Source: Thermoleophilia bacterium (GTDB taxonomy: Bacteria; Actinomycetota; Thermoleophilia; Gaiellales; Gaiellaceae). From it: DNA of 21,011 nucleotides. Each line of letters opens with the position of its first letter. Within the stretch, counting starts at the first letter, position 1. This document shows, piece after piece, positions 15,137 to 21,011 of this stretch. The notes beneath the pieces were generated by a model. It was not told the DNA's origin. It searched no databases and saw only the letters and a program-made list of their open reading frames with translations. The position numbers and the translations under genes are program-made. The DNA lies in NCBI GenBank assembly GCA_025927435.1, contig JAICLM010000011.1, positions 1 to 21,011 on the forward strand. Reading direction: 5' to 3'.

Positions 15137-15945
15137 CCGGCCGGGAGCCGGACGTCCGAGACGTCGAGACCGAGGGAGTTCGCGAGCCGCACGCCGTGGT
15201 TCAGCTCCTCACGGAGCCGCTCGCGGTCGCGTGCCTCCATCAGGGTGCCGATCACCTCGCGCGCCTTGGGGCGCCAGAGGACGTGGTTCGCGAAGATCGG
15301 CAACATCGTGTTCGCGGCGTCGACGAGCCGTGCGCGGACCTTCTTGCCCGCCGACTGCAGTAGCACTCGCTCGTAAGCCATCCCGGCTCCGTGATGGATG
15401 CCGTCGTCGACTGCCAGCCGATTGCAGAGGTCCTCGAGCACCGTCCCGCGCGACGAGCGCGCGATCAGGCGGAAGCGCGGGATGATCAGCCGCTCGAAGA
15501 AGACCTGCATGAGGAAGACCTTCTCCTCGAGCAGATCGGCCTCCAGGAACATGTGCGCGAGCTCGTCGAGGTACGGGTCGCGCTCCCCCTCCCCGCCGAC
15601 CTGGCCGATCAGCCGCAGCCAGGCCTCGGTGTGGCGTGACTCGTCCTGCACCATCGTCGAGTAGTAGAGGCGCGCCTCCGGGTCGGGCGCGGCGGCGAGC
15701 AGCTGTGACGCCATCTCGCAGGCGAAGACGTCGGCCTGAAGCTGCTGCATGATCACCGAGCGCCAGATGTCGCGCCGACGCGCCTGCCGTACCGGTGTCC
15801 CCTTGCCCTCCGGAACGAACGGCATCTCGCCCCACGGCACGTCGTCCACCTGCCACTCCTGGTGCTTTGCGAGGTGGTAGAAGCGGAGGACGCCGGCGTA
15901 CTCGGCCCGTGACTCGGGCTCCGCTGGAACGGCTTCGGCGCTCAC
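15133..15945 (-). CDS. Ferritin-fold diiron protein (R2-like/AurF-like oxygenase candidate)
   Basis: A 270-residue helical protein with a ferritin-like four-helix carboxylate pattern. Likely metal ligands are Glu77 (FACEMA), the ExxH of DESRH (Glu102, His105), Glu151 (FFERL) and a second motif, VDDGIHH, in which DxxH (Asp181, His184) replaces the usual ExxH. The length and arrangement recall the ribonucleotide-reductase-R2-like and AurF-type oxygenase families, which activate O2 at a diiron or Mn/Fe site. No tyrosyl-radical role can be assigned. The start is GTG 15945, preceded by the -10 TAAGGT by 6 nt with no Shine-Dalgarno. It is divergent from the ABM-like gene across a 23-bp gap, and the two may form a redox pair. 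Substrate unknown. Confidence 0.75.
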   Translation of the reverse strand: MSAEAVPAEPESRAEYAGVLRFYHLAKHQEWQVDDVPWGEMPFVPEGKGTPVRQARRRDIWRSVIMQQLQADVFACEMASQLLAAAPDPEARLYYSTMVQDESRHTEAWLRLIGQVGGEGERDPYLDELAHMFLEADLLEEKVFLMQVFFERLIIPRFRLIARSSRGTVLEDLCNRLAVDDGIHHGAGMAYERVLLQSAGKKVRARLVDAANTMLPIFANHVLWRPKAREVIGTLMEARDRERLREELNHGVRLANSLGLDVSDVRLPAG

Positions 15946-15951
15946 GTCCGG

Positions 15952-15961
15952 ACCTTATCCT
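15952..15961. promoter_or_regulatory. Overlapping divergent -10 boxes (TAAGGT minus / TATCCT plus)
   Basis: The decamer ACCTTATCCT contains minus-strand TAAGGT (15952-15957) and plus-strand TATCCT (15956-15961), sharing two base pairs. They lie 6 nt from the GTG at 15945 and 7 nt from the GTG at 15969. Two polymerases cannot occupy them together, so the diiron and ABM-like genes should be transcribed alternately from one open-complex site. Confidence 0.55.
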
Positions 15962-15968
15962 CCGCCGG

Positions 15969-16271
15969 GTGATCGCACTCGTGTTCAGCTACGAGGTGAC
16001 GCGGGACACGGCGGAGTTCGAGCGCGTCTACGGGATGGACGGCGAGTGGGCCGGGTTCTTCGGGCAGGGCCGCGGCTACATCGGCACGGAGCTCCTGCGC
16101 GACGTCGAGGCGCCGGGGCGCTACCTCGTCATCGACCGCTGGGAGTCGGCGGACGCGTACAACGCGTTCGTCGCCGCGCATCGCGAGGAGTACATGGCAC
16201 GCGTCGACGCCTCGCGGTTCCACTACGACAGCGAGCTCCGCTTCGGCACGTTCGAGACCGCTCGGGACTGA
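15969..16271 (+). CDS. Antibiotic-biosynthesis-monooxygenase-like (dimeric alpha/beta barrel) protein
   Basis: A 100-residue protein with the dimeric alpha/beta-barrel pattern of the ABM/EthD group: a first strand IALVFSYEVT, a helix TAEFERVYG, a strand around GYIGTELLRDVEAPGRYLVIDRWES, a helix AYNAFVAAHREEYMA and a final strand LRFGTFE. The W-E-S segment after the third strand is typical of ABM proteins, which oxygenate small aromatic substrates or degrade heme, though many are uncharacterised. The GTG at 15969 is selected because TATCCT lies exactly 7 nt upstream; the frame is open further 5' only as antisense to the diiron gene. Pairing with a diiron protein hints at shared oxidative chemistry; this is inference. 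Confidence 0.75.
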   Translation: MIALVFSYEVTRDTAEFERVYGMDGEWAGFFGQGRGYIGTELLRDVEAPGRYLVIDRWESADAYNAFVAAHREEYMARVDASRFHYDSELRFGTFETARD

Positions 16272-16329
16272 TTCCGCGCATTTCGTTCCCTTCCGGGCCG
16301 AGTTCCTCGCATTGCGAGGCAGTTTCCGC

Positions 16330-16358
16330 TTGAACCAGCCGCATCGCGCAGCGATAAT
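16330..16358 (+). promoter_or_regulatory. Sigma-70-type promoter (TTGAAC, 17 nt, GATAAT) of the gabT-pot operon
   Basis: TTGAAC (16330-16335), a 17-nt spacer and GATAAT (16353-16358) make the best -35/-10 pair in the window. The ATG at 16370 follows the -10 by 11 nt, so the leader is only a few nucleotides, too short for a Shine-Dalgarno. Confidence 0.72.
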
Positions 16359-16369
16359 CGCGAGCGCCG

Positions 16370-17653
16370 ATGTCCGTGGGAGAACGCGCCAGCGCCGCCG
16401 AGGAGATCCGCGCAGCGCGCGAGCGTTACGTCGCGCGCGGCGTCGCCACGCCCTCCCTCGTCGTCGACCGCGCCGAGGGCGCGCGCGTATGGGAGGTCGA
16501 CGGGCGCGAGTTCCTCGACTTCGCCGGCGGCATCGCGTGCCAGAACCTCGGCCACGGCCCCTCCGCGGTCGTGGCCGCGATCCACGAGCAGGTCGACCGC
16601 TACCTCCACCAGTGCTTCATGGTCGGGACGTACGAGCCGTACGTCGACCTCTGCCGCCGGCTCGGCGAGCTCTGGCCGGGAGAGGCGGAAACGAAATCGA
16701 TCCTCGTCAACTCGGGCGCGGAGGCGATCGAGAACGCGGTCAAGATCGCGCGCGCCGCGACCGGCCGCGCCGGCGTCGTCGTCTTCGACCGCGCCTTCCA
16801 CGGGCGCACGAGCCTGACGATGGCGATGACGGCGAAGCTCGTCTACAAGCAGGGCTTCGGGCCGCTCGCCACGGACGTCTACCGCGCCGCCGCGCCGTAC
16901 CCGTTCCGCGGGATCTCCACGGAGGACGCGCTCGCGAGCCTCCAGCTGCTGTTCCAGCAGGACGTCGACCCCCGCTCGGTCGCGTGCATCGTGCTCGAGC
17001 CGGTGCAGGGCGAGGGCGGCTTCATCCCGATGCCCCCGGACTTCGTTCAGGCACTGCGGCAGATCTGCGACGAGTTCGGGATCGTCTATGTCGACGACGA
17101 GGTGCAGGCCGGCTGCGGACGCACCGGCACGCTGTGGGCGATCGAGCAGCTCGCCGCCGAGCCGGACTTGCTCGTCTCCGGGAAGACGCTCGGCGGCGGC
17201 CTCCCGCTCGCGGCCGTCACCGGGCGCGCGGAGCTGATGGACGCCGTCCATGTCGGCGGCCTCGGGGGCACGTTCGGCGGCAACCCGGTCGCCTGTGCGG
17301 CCGCCCTTGCCGTGCTCGACGAGCTGACCGCGCCCGGCTTCGCGGAGCGGGCCGAGCACGTGGGCACGCTGCTACGGGCGCGGCTCGAGGAGATCTCGTC
17401 CCGGCAACCGCTCGTCGGCGAGGTGCGCGGGCTGGGCCCGATGCTCGCACTCGAGCTGCGCGAGCCCACGCCGGAGGCCGCGAAGGCGACGACCGCGGCC
17501 GCGCTCGAGAAGGGACTGCTCCTCCTCGCGTGCGGCCTCGACGGAAACGTGATCAGGCTCCTCCCGCCCCTGACCGCAACGGACGAGGAGCTCGAGCGCG
17601 GGTTGGCCCTGCTGGAGGAGGCACTTGACGACGCTGGCGCCGTCCACGCCTGA
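16370..17653 (+). CDS. gabT: Class III aminotransferase (4-aminobutyrate/polyamine aminotransferase type)
   Basis: A 427-residue PLP enzyme of the omega-aminotransferase class. Diagnostic positions are FAGGIACQNLGH near 51-62, the phosphate-binding NSGAEAIENA, FHGRT (143-147), the LEPVQGEGG element with Glu210, the pyridine-binding aspartate of DDEVQAGCGRTG (Asp243) and the PLP lysine in SGKTLGGG (Lys272). It transfers the terminal amino group of an omega-amine to 2-oxoglutarate or pyruvate. The cotranscribed Pot transporter favours GABA, putrescine or a related polyamine product; the exact substrate cannot be fixed, so the gene name is provisional. A strong promoter lies just upstream, and the ABC ATPase gene begins inside its last 29 nt. 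Confidence 0.88.
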   Translation: MSVGERASAAEEIRAARERYVARGVATPSLVVDRAEGARVWEVDGREFLDFAGGIACQNLGHGPSAVVAAIHEQVDRYLHQCFMVGTYEPYVDLCRRLGELWPGEAETKSILVNSGAEAIENAVKIARAATGRAGVVVFDRAFHGRTSLTMAMTAKLVYKQGFGPLATDVYRAAAPYPFRGISTEDALASLQLLFQQDVDPRSVACIVLEPVQGEGGFIPMPPDFVQALRQICDEFGIVYVDDEVQAGCGRTGTLWAIEQLAAEPDLLVSGKTLGGGLPLAAVTGRAELMDAVHVGGLGGTFGGNPVACAAALAVLDELTAPGFAERAEHVGTLLRARLEEISSRQPLVGEVRGLGPMLALELREPTPEAAKATTAAALEKGLLLLACGLDGNVIRLLPPLTATDEELERGLALLEEALDDAGAVHA

Positions 17654-18662
17654 GGCCGAGCAGGTCGCGGGCGTCCCGGCCGTCCGGCTGAGCGGCATCC
17701 GCCGCGTCTACGGCGACGTCGTCGCGGTCGCCGGCATCGACCTCGACATCGGCGCGGGCGAGTTCTTCACGCTGCTCGGCCCGTCCGGCTCGGGCAAGAC
17801 GACGACGCTGCGCGTGATCGCCGGCTTCGAGCGCCCCGACGCCGGCCGCGTCGAGCTGCAGGGCGTCGACGTGACGCGGGTCGCCCCGGCCCAGCGCGCG
17901 GTCAACACGGTCTTCCAGGACTACGCCCTCTTCCCGCACATGACCGTGGCCCAGAACGTCGAGTACGGCCTGCGCGTGAAAGGGCTGTCGCGCCGCGACC
18001 GCCGCGCGCGGGCCGAGGCGATGCTCGAGAAGGTGCGGCTGCCGGGCCTCGGTGACCGCAAGCCGGTCCAGCTCTCGGGCGGCCAGCGGCAGCGCGTCGC
18101 GCTCGCGCGCGCGATCGTCAACGGGCCGCCGGTGCTCCTCCTCGACGAGCCGCTCGGCGCGCTCGACCTGAAGCTGCGCCAGGAGATGCAGATCTTCCTC
18201 AAGGCGCTGCAGCGCGACCTCGGCATCACGTTCGTCTACGTGACGCACGACCAGGAGGAGGCGCTGACGATGAGCGACCGGCTCGCCGTCTTCAACGAAG
18301 GCCGGATCGAGCAGGTCGGATCGTCGGCGGAGGTCTACGAGCGCCCGCTGACAGAGTTCGTCGCCGGCTTCGTCGGCGTCTCGAACGTCCTCGAACGCGA
18401 CGGCCGGAGCATCACGATCCGCCCGGAGAAGATCCTGATGAGTGACGAGAGCGCCGGCGCCGGCGAGCCCGGGACGGTGCAAGAGGTCGTCTACCTCGGG
18501 ATGGTCACGCGCTACATGGTCGACCTCGACGCCGGCGGCCGGCTCGTGGTCGTCCGGCAGAACCTCGAGACGTCCTCGCAGGAGGCGCTCTCGGAGCACG
18601 GGAAGCGGGTCCGCCTGTCGTGGCGGCCGGAGCACACGTACGAAATCAAGGAGGGCATGTGA
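17625..18662 (+). CDS. potA: Polyamine-type ABC transporter ATP-binding protein
   Basis: A 345-residue ATPase that powers import through the PotB/PotC channel. The motifs are complete: Walker A GPSGSGKTT (52-60), Q-loop Gln98 in VFQDYALFPH, signature LSGGQRQR (150-157), Walker B VLLLDEP with Asp174-Glu175, D-loop GALD and switch His208 (VTHDQEEAL). The C-terminal ~100 residues form a TOBE regulatory domain (IRPEKILM, VVYLGMVTRYMV). The start is TTG 17625, inside the aminotransferase gene, because GGAGGAGG (17614-17621) lies just ahead of it and the N-terminus then reads MTTLAPSTPE. It overlaps gabT by 29 nt and the next gene by GTGA. Confidence 0.93.
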   Translation: MTTLAPSTPEAEQVAGVPAVRLSGIRRVYGDVVAVAGIDLDIGAGEFFTLLGPSGSGKTTTLRVIAGFERPDAGRVELQGVDVTRVAPAQRAVNTVFQDYALFPHMTVAQNVEYGLRVKGLSRRDRRARAEAMLEKVRLPGLGDRKPVQLSGGQRQRVALARAIVNGPPVLLLDEPLGALDLKLRQEMQIFLKALQRDLGITFVYVTHDQEEALTMSDRLAVFNEGRIEQVGSSAEVYERPLTEFVAGFVGVSNVLERDGRSITIRPEKILMSDESAGAGEPGTVQEVVYLGMVTRYMVDLDAGGRLVVVRQNLETSSQEALSEHGKRVRLSWRPEHTYEIKEGM

Positions 18663-19828
18663 GGAGCATTCGCAGGAAACACGTCTTCGCCGTCGTCGCC
18701 GTGGCAGCCATCGCGGCGGCGTTCGGCGTCACGGCAGCGACGGTCCGCGCCGGAAGCGGAATGCCGTCGAGCATCGGCAAGGGCGAAGGCCGGCTCAATC
18801 TCATCGAGTGGACGGCGTACAGCGACCCGTCGTTCGCCAACAAGTTCCAGAAGCTGACGGGCTGCAAGATCCACCGCCAGGACGCCGGGTCGTCGGGAGA
18901 GATGTTCGCGCTCATGCACGCCAACGGCGGCGGCGGCGGGGGCCAGTACGACCTCGTGTCGGCCTCGGGCGACGCGAGCCTACGCCTGATCTACGCGCAC
19001 GACGTGAAGCCGGTCAACATCAAACTGATCCCGAGCTGGAAGAACTTCCTGCCGGCCTTCAAGTCGCCGCCGCACAACACCGTCAAGGGCGTCCATTACG
19101 GCGTCTCCGTCCAGTGGGGCCCGAACACGCTGATCTACAACACGAAGAAGGTCAAGCCTGCGCCGAAGAACTGGAGTCTGATCTACAGCAAGAAGTACGC
19201 GGGGCACGTGACGATCCCGAACAACCCGATCCAGATCGCCGACGCCGCGCTCTACCTCAAGAAGACGAAGCCGAGCCTCGGGATCAAGGATCCGTACGAG
19301 CTGACGCAGGCGCAGCTGAACGCGACCGTGAAGCTGCTCAAGCGGCAGAAGGCGAACCTGAAGCGGTTCTGGAACTACGCCCCCGACGAGGAAGCTTCCT
19401 TCAAGAACGGCGACGTGTGGCTCGGTGCCGGCTGGCCGTACCAGACGCTCCAGCTCCAGGCGGCGCACTTCCCGGTGAAGGAGATCGTGCCGGTGCCGAC
19501 GACGGGCTGGGCCGACACCTGGATGCTCGCGAGCAAGGCGCCGCATCCGAACTGCGCATACCAGTGGATGAAGTACGTGACGACGCCCAAGGTAGAGGCG
19601 AAGCAGGCACTCGTCTTCGGCGAGACGCCCGTCAACCCACTGGCGTGCAAGTACATGAACAAGATGAAGAAGGGCTCGTGCAAGGGCTACCACCTGAACG
19701 AGCCGTCCTCGTACTACAAGAAGATCAAGTTCTGGAAGACGCCGATCCCGCAATGCGGCTGGACGAAGAGCCAGAGCTGCACGGACTACAAGGCCTGGGA
19801 GCAGGCCTGGACGCAGGTCAAGGGGTGA
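18659..19828 (+). CDS. potD: Extracellular polyamine-type substrate-binding protein
   Basis: A 389-residue periplasmic-binding-type protein that captures the ligand outside the membrane for PotBC. The N-terminus (VRSIRRKHVF, then an Ala/Val core to about residue 29) is a signal peptide without a lipobox cysteine, unusual for a Gram-positive binding protein; it may stay as an uncleaved anchor. Family features are LNLIEWTAYSDPSF, YDLVSASGDASLRLIY, GVHYGVSVQWGPNTLIYN, WADTWMLASKAPHPNCAYQWM and PVNPLACKYM. Six cysteines (69, 299, 330, 341, 366, 374), five of them near the C-terminus, and a Lys-rich surface are notable. The GTG at 18659 overlaps the potA stop (GTGA) and has AAGGAGGG just upstream. 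Spermidine/putrescine is the default ligand guess. Confidence 0.88.
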   Translation: MRSIRRKHVFAVVAVAAIAAAFGVTAATVRAGSGMPSSIGKGEGRLNLIEWTAYSDPSFANKFQKLTGCKIHRQDAGSSGEMFALMHANGGGGGGQYDLVSASGDASLRLIYAHDVKPVNIKLIPSWKNFLPAFKSPPHNTVKGVHYGVSVQWGPNTLIYNTKKVKPAPKNWSLIYSKKYAGHVTIPNNPIQIADAALYLKKTKPSLGIKDPYELTQAQLNATVKLLKRQKANLKRFWNYAPDEEASFKNGDVWLGAGWPYQTLQLQAAHFPVKEIVPVPTTGWADTWMLASKAPHPNCAYQWMKYVTTPKVEAKQALVFGETPVNPLACKYMNKMKKGSCKGYHLNEPSSYYKKIKFWKTPIPQCGWTKSQSCTDYKAWEQAWTQVKG

Positions 19829-19831
19829 GGC

Positions 19832-20752
19832 TTGGCGGTTGACGCCGGCGCACTCGAGGCGGGCTCGCCGCTGCGGCGGGCCCGCCTGCATGTCTCCGGG
19901 TTCCTCTGGCGGCGGCGCTGGGTCAAGGCGCTCGCCCTCCTGATGCCGCCGCTCGCGGTCTTCCTGATCGTGTACATCGGGGCGCTGGCGGCCCTCGTCG
20001 TCTCGGCCTTCTGGACTGCGAACTCGTTCACGGCGACCATCGAGCACACCTGGACGCTCGCGAACTACCGGCTCATCTTCTCGACGAGCCAGCCGTACCT
20101 CCACATCGCGGCGGTGACGCTCGGGATCGCGGCCGCCGTGACTCTCACCGACGCAGTGCTCGCCTTCCCGCTCGCCTTCTTCATGGCCCGGCTCGCGGGG
20201 CCGCGGACGCGCGTAGCGCTGTTCGTGATGGTCCTCTTGCCACTGTGGGCGAGCTACCTCGTCCGCGTCTACGCGTGGCAGACCATGCTCGCCCACGACG
20301 GGTCGATCAACTGGTGGCTGAACAAGCTCGGACTCCCGGACCAGGGCCTGCTGTACACGAACTGGGCCGTGTGGATCGTCCTGTCGTACGTGTGGCTGCC
20401 GTTCATGGTGCTGCCCGTGTATGCGGCGCTCGAGCGGATCCCGGACTCGTACCTCGAGGCATCGGCGGACCTCGGTGCACGCGGCTTCAAGACCCTGCGT
20501 TCCGTGATCCTTCCGCTGGCGTTGCCGGGCCTCGTGGCCGGCTCGATCTTCACGTTCGCCCTCACGCTCGGCGACTACATCACGCCGCTCCTCGTGGGCG
20601 GCACGGACTCCCAGTTCATCGGCAACGTCGTCTACGACTTCGTCGGCCAGGCGGATATCCCGTTCGCCGCGGCGTTCGCGACGATCCCGATGCTCGTCAT
20701 GGGCGTCTACCTGTTGATCGCGCGCCGGCTCGGCGCATTCGAGGCGCTGTGA
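19832..20752 (+). CDS. potB: Polyamine-type ABC transporter permease 1
   Basis: A 306-residue inner-membrane permease with about six helices: one near residues 33-62, then 91-118, 126-149, 177-200, 226-255 and 278-297. The cytoplasmic EAA loop that docks on the ATPase is present at 209-233: it begins with EASADLGARG and ends in ILPLALPG. The motif LGDYITPLLVGG (246-257) is characteristic of PotB/PotH proteins. The TTG start at 19832 lies 3 nt after the binding-protein stop, with AAGGGG (19820-19825) 6 nt upstream. Its stop overlaps the next permease gene as GTGA, so the two permeases are made in step. Confidence 0.92.
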   Translation: MAVDAGALEAGSPLRRARLHVSGFLWRRRWVKALALLMPPLAVFLIVYIGALAALVVSAFWTANSFTATIEHTWTLANYRLIFSTSQPYLHIAAVTLGIAAAVTLTDAVLAFPLAFFMARLAGPRTRVALFVMVLLPLWASYLVRVYAWQTMLAHDGSINWWLNKLGLPDQGLLYTNWAVWIVLSYVWLPFMVLPVYAALERIPDSYLEASADLGARGFKTLRSVILPLALPGLVAGSIFTFALTLGDYITPLLVGGTDSQFIGNVVYDFVGQADIPFAAAFATIPMLVMGVYLLIARRLGAFEAL

Positions 20753-21011
20753 ACGGCCGCTCGGCACGCATCTCGCTCGCGATCTGGTCGGTGCTCGTGA
20801 TCGCGTTCCTCTGGGTCCCGCTCGTCATCATCGCGCTCTATGCGTTCAACAGCTCCAACATCCAGGGCTGGCCGATCACGAGCTGGACGCTGCGCTGGTT
20901 CCGGGTCACGTGGCATGACCCCGATGTGCGCAGCGCACTCTGGCTCTCGGTCAGGACCGCGCTCCTCGCGAGCGGAGCTGCGCTCGTGCTCGGCACGATG
21001 GCGGCGGCCGC
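20749..21011 (+). CDS. potC: Polyamine-type ABC transporter permease 2, N-terminal 87 residues (cut by window edge)
   Basis: It starts at GTG 20749 (GTGA overlap with potB) and reads VNGRSARISLAIWSVLVIAF. It continues with a first membrane helix, then the PotC-type extracytoplasmic segment VIIALYAFNSS...TSWTLRWFR, and a second helix beginning LWLSVRTALLASGAALVLG. This is the expected N-terminus of the second permease that forms the PotB-PotC heterodimer. The EAA loop would lie beyond the right edge. Further operon genes may follow outside the window. Confidence 0.9.
   Translation, partial: MNGRSARISLAIWSVLVIAFLWVPLVIIALYAFNSSNIQGWPITSWTLRWFRVTWHDPDVRSALWLSVRTALLASGAALVLGTMAAA

Noticed and set aside
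16305..16324. Possible terminator after the ABM-like gene (CCTCGC-ATT-GCGAGG)
   Set aside because: A 6-bp stem followed by only CAGTTT; too weak to call.
18980..20767. 595-residue minus-strand open frame opposite potD and potB
   Set aside because: Arg/Glu/His-rich shadow of two well-supported transporter genes.

Overview
High-GC, gene-dense bacterial DNA with almost no spare intergenic space. The content (GatCAB amidotransferase, an Rpf-like muralytic domain, a ribbon-helix-helix/DUF4097 operon, an HMG-CoA reductase homologue) and especially the repeated arrangement TANNNT, 6-7 nt, then ATG/GTG with no Shine-Dalgarno (leaderless mRNAs) point to Actinobacteriota. The mix is reminiscent of the Thermoleophilia/Gaiellales, but that rank is an inference from gene content and not a phylogenetic result. 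No rRNA, tRNA, CRISPR array, insertion sequence or phage gene was recognised.

Layout. 1-2194 (minus): a class V aminotransferase followed by serA (3-phosphoglycerate dehydrogenase, cut by the left edge), translationally coupled through GTGA; probably a serine-synthesis pair. 2225-3650 (plus): an unidentified seven-helix membrane protein, then a secreted Rpf/transglycosylase-like protein with a 151-nt upstream region, closed by a strong terminator. 3724-7533 (plus): a compact five-gene operon (RHH regulator, 41-aa basic microprotein, DUF4097 SGD-repeat protein, two MFS transporters) driven by a TTGACA promoter with a 7-3-7 inverted repeat between its -35 and -10, so probably autoregulated. 7496-12045 (minus): folD, a cold-shock gene, then gatC-gatA-(87-aa unknown)-gatB; terminator-like hairpins lie in front of csp and again in front of gatC.

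12181-15136 (plus): HMG-CoA reductase homologue, isochorismatase-family cysteine hydrolase, and a beta-propeller lipoprotein. 15133-15945 (minus): a diiron ferritin-fold protein, divergent from 15969-16271 (plus), a 100-aa ABM-like alpha/beta-barrel protein; the 23-bp gap between them holds two overlapping -10 boxes. 16370 to the right edge (plus): a class III aminotransferase (GabT-like) cotranscribed with a PotA-PotD-PotB-PotC polyamine-type ABC transporter; a good sigma-70-type promoter precedes it. The operon logic is uptake of a polyamine or related amine and its transamination.

Most points worth a second look are regulatory or concern small genes: the leaderless starts, the overlapping divergent promoters, the hairpin in the csp leader, the operator in the RHH operon, and two small uncharacterised proteins (41 and 87 aa) set inside conserved operons.
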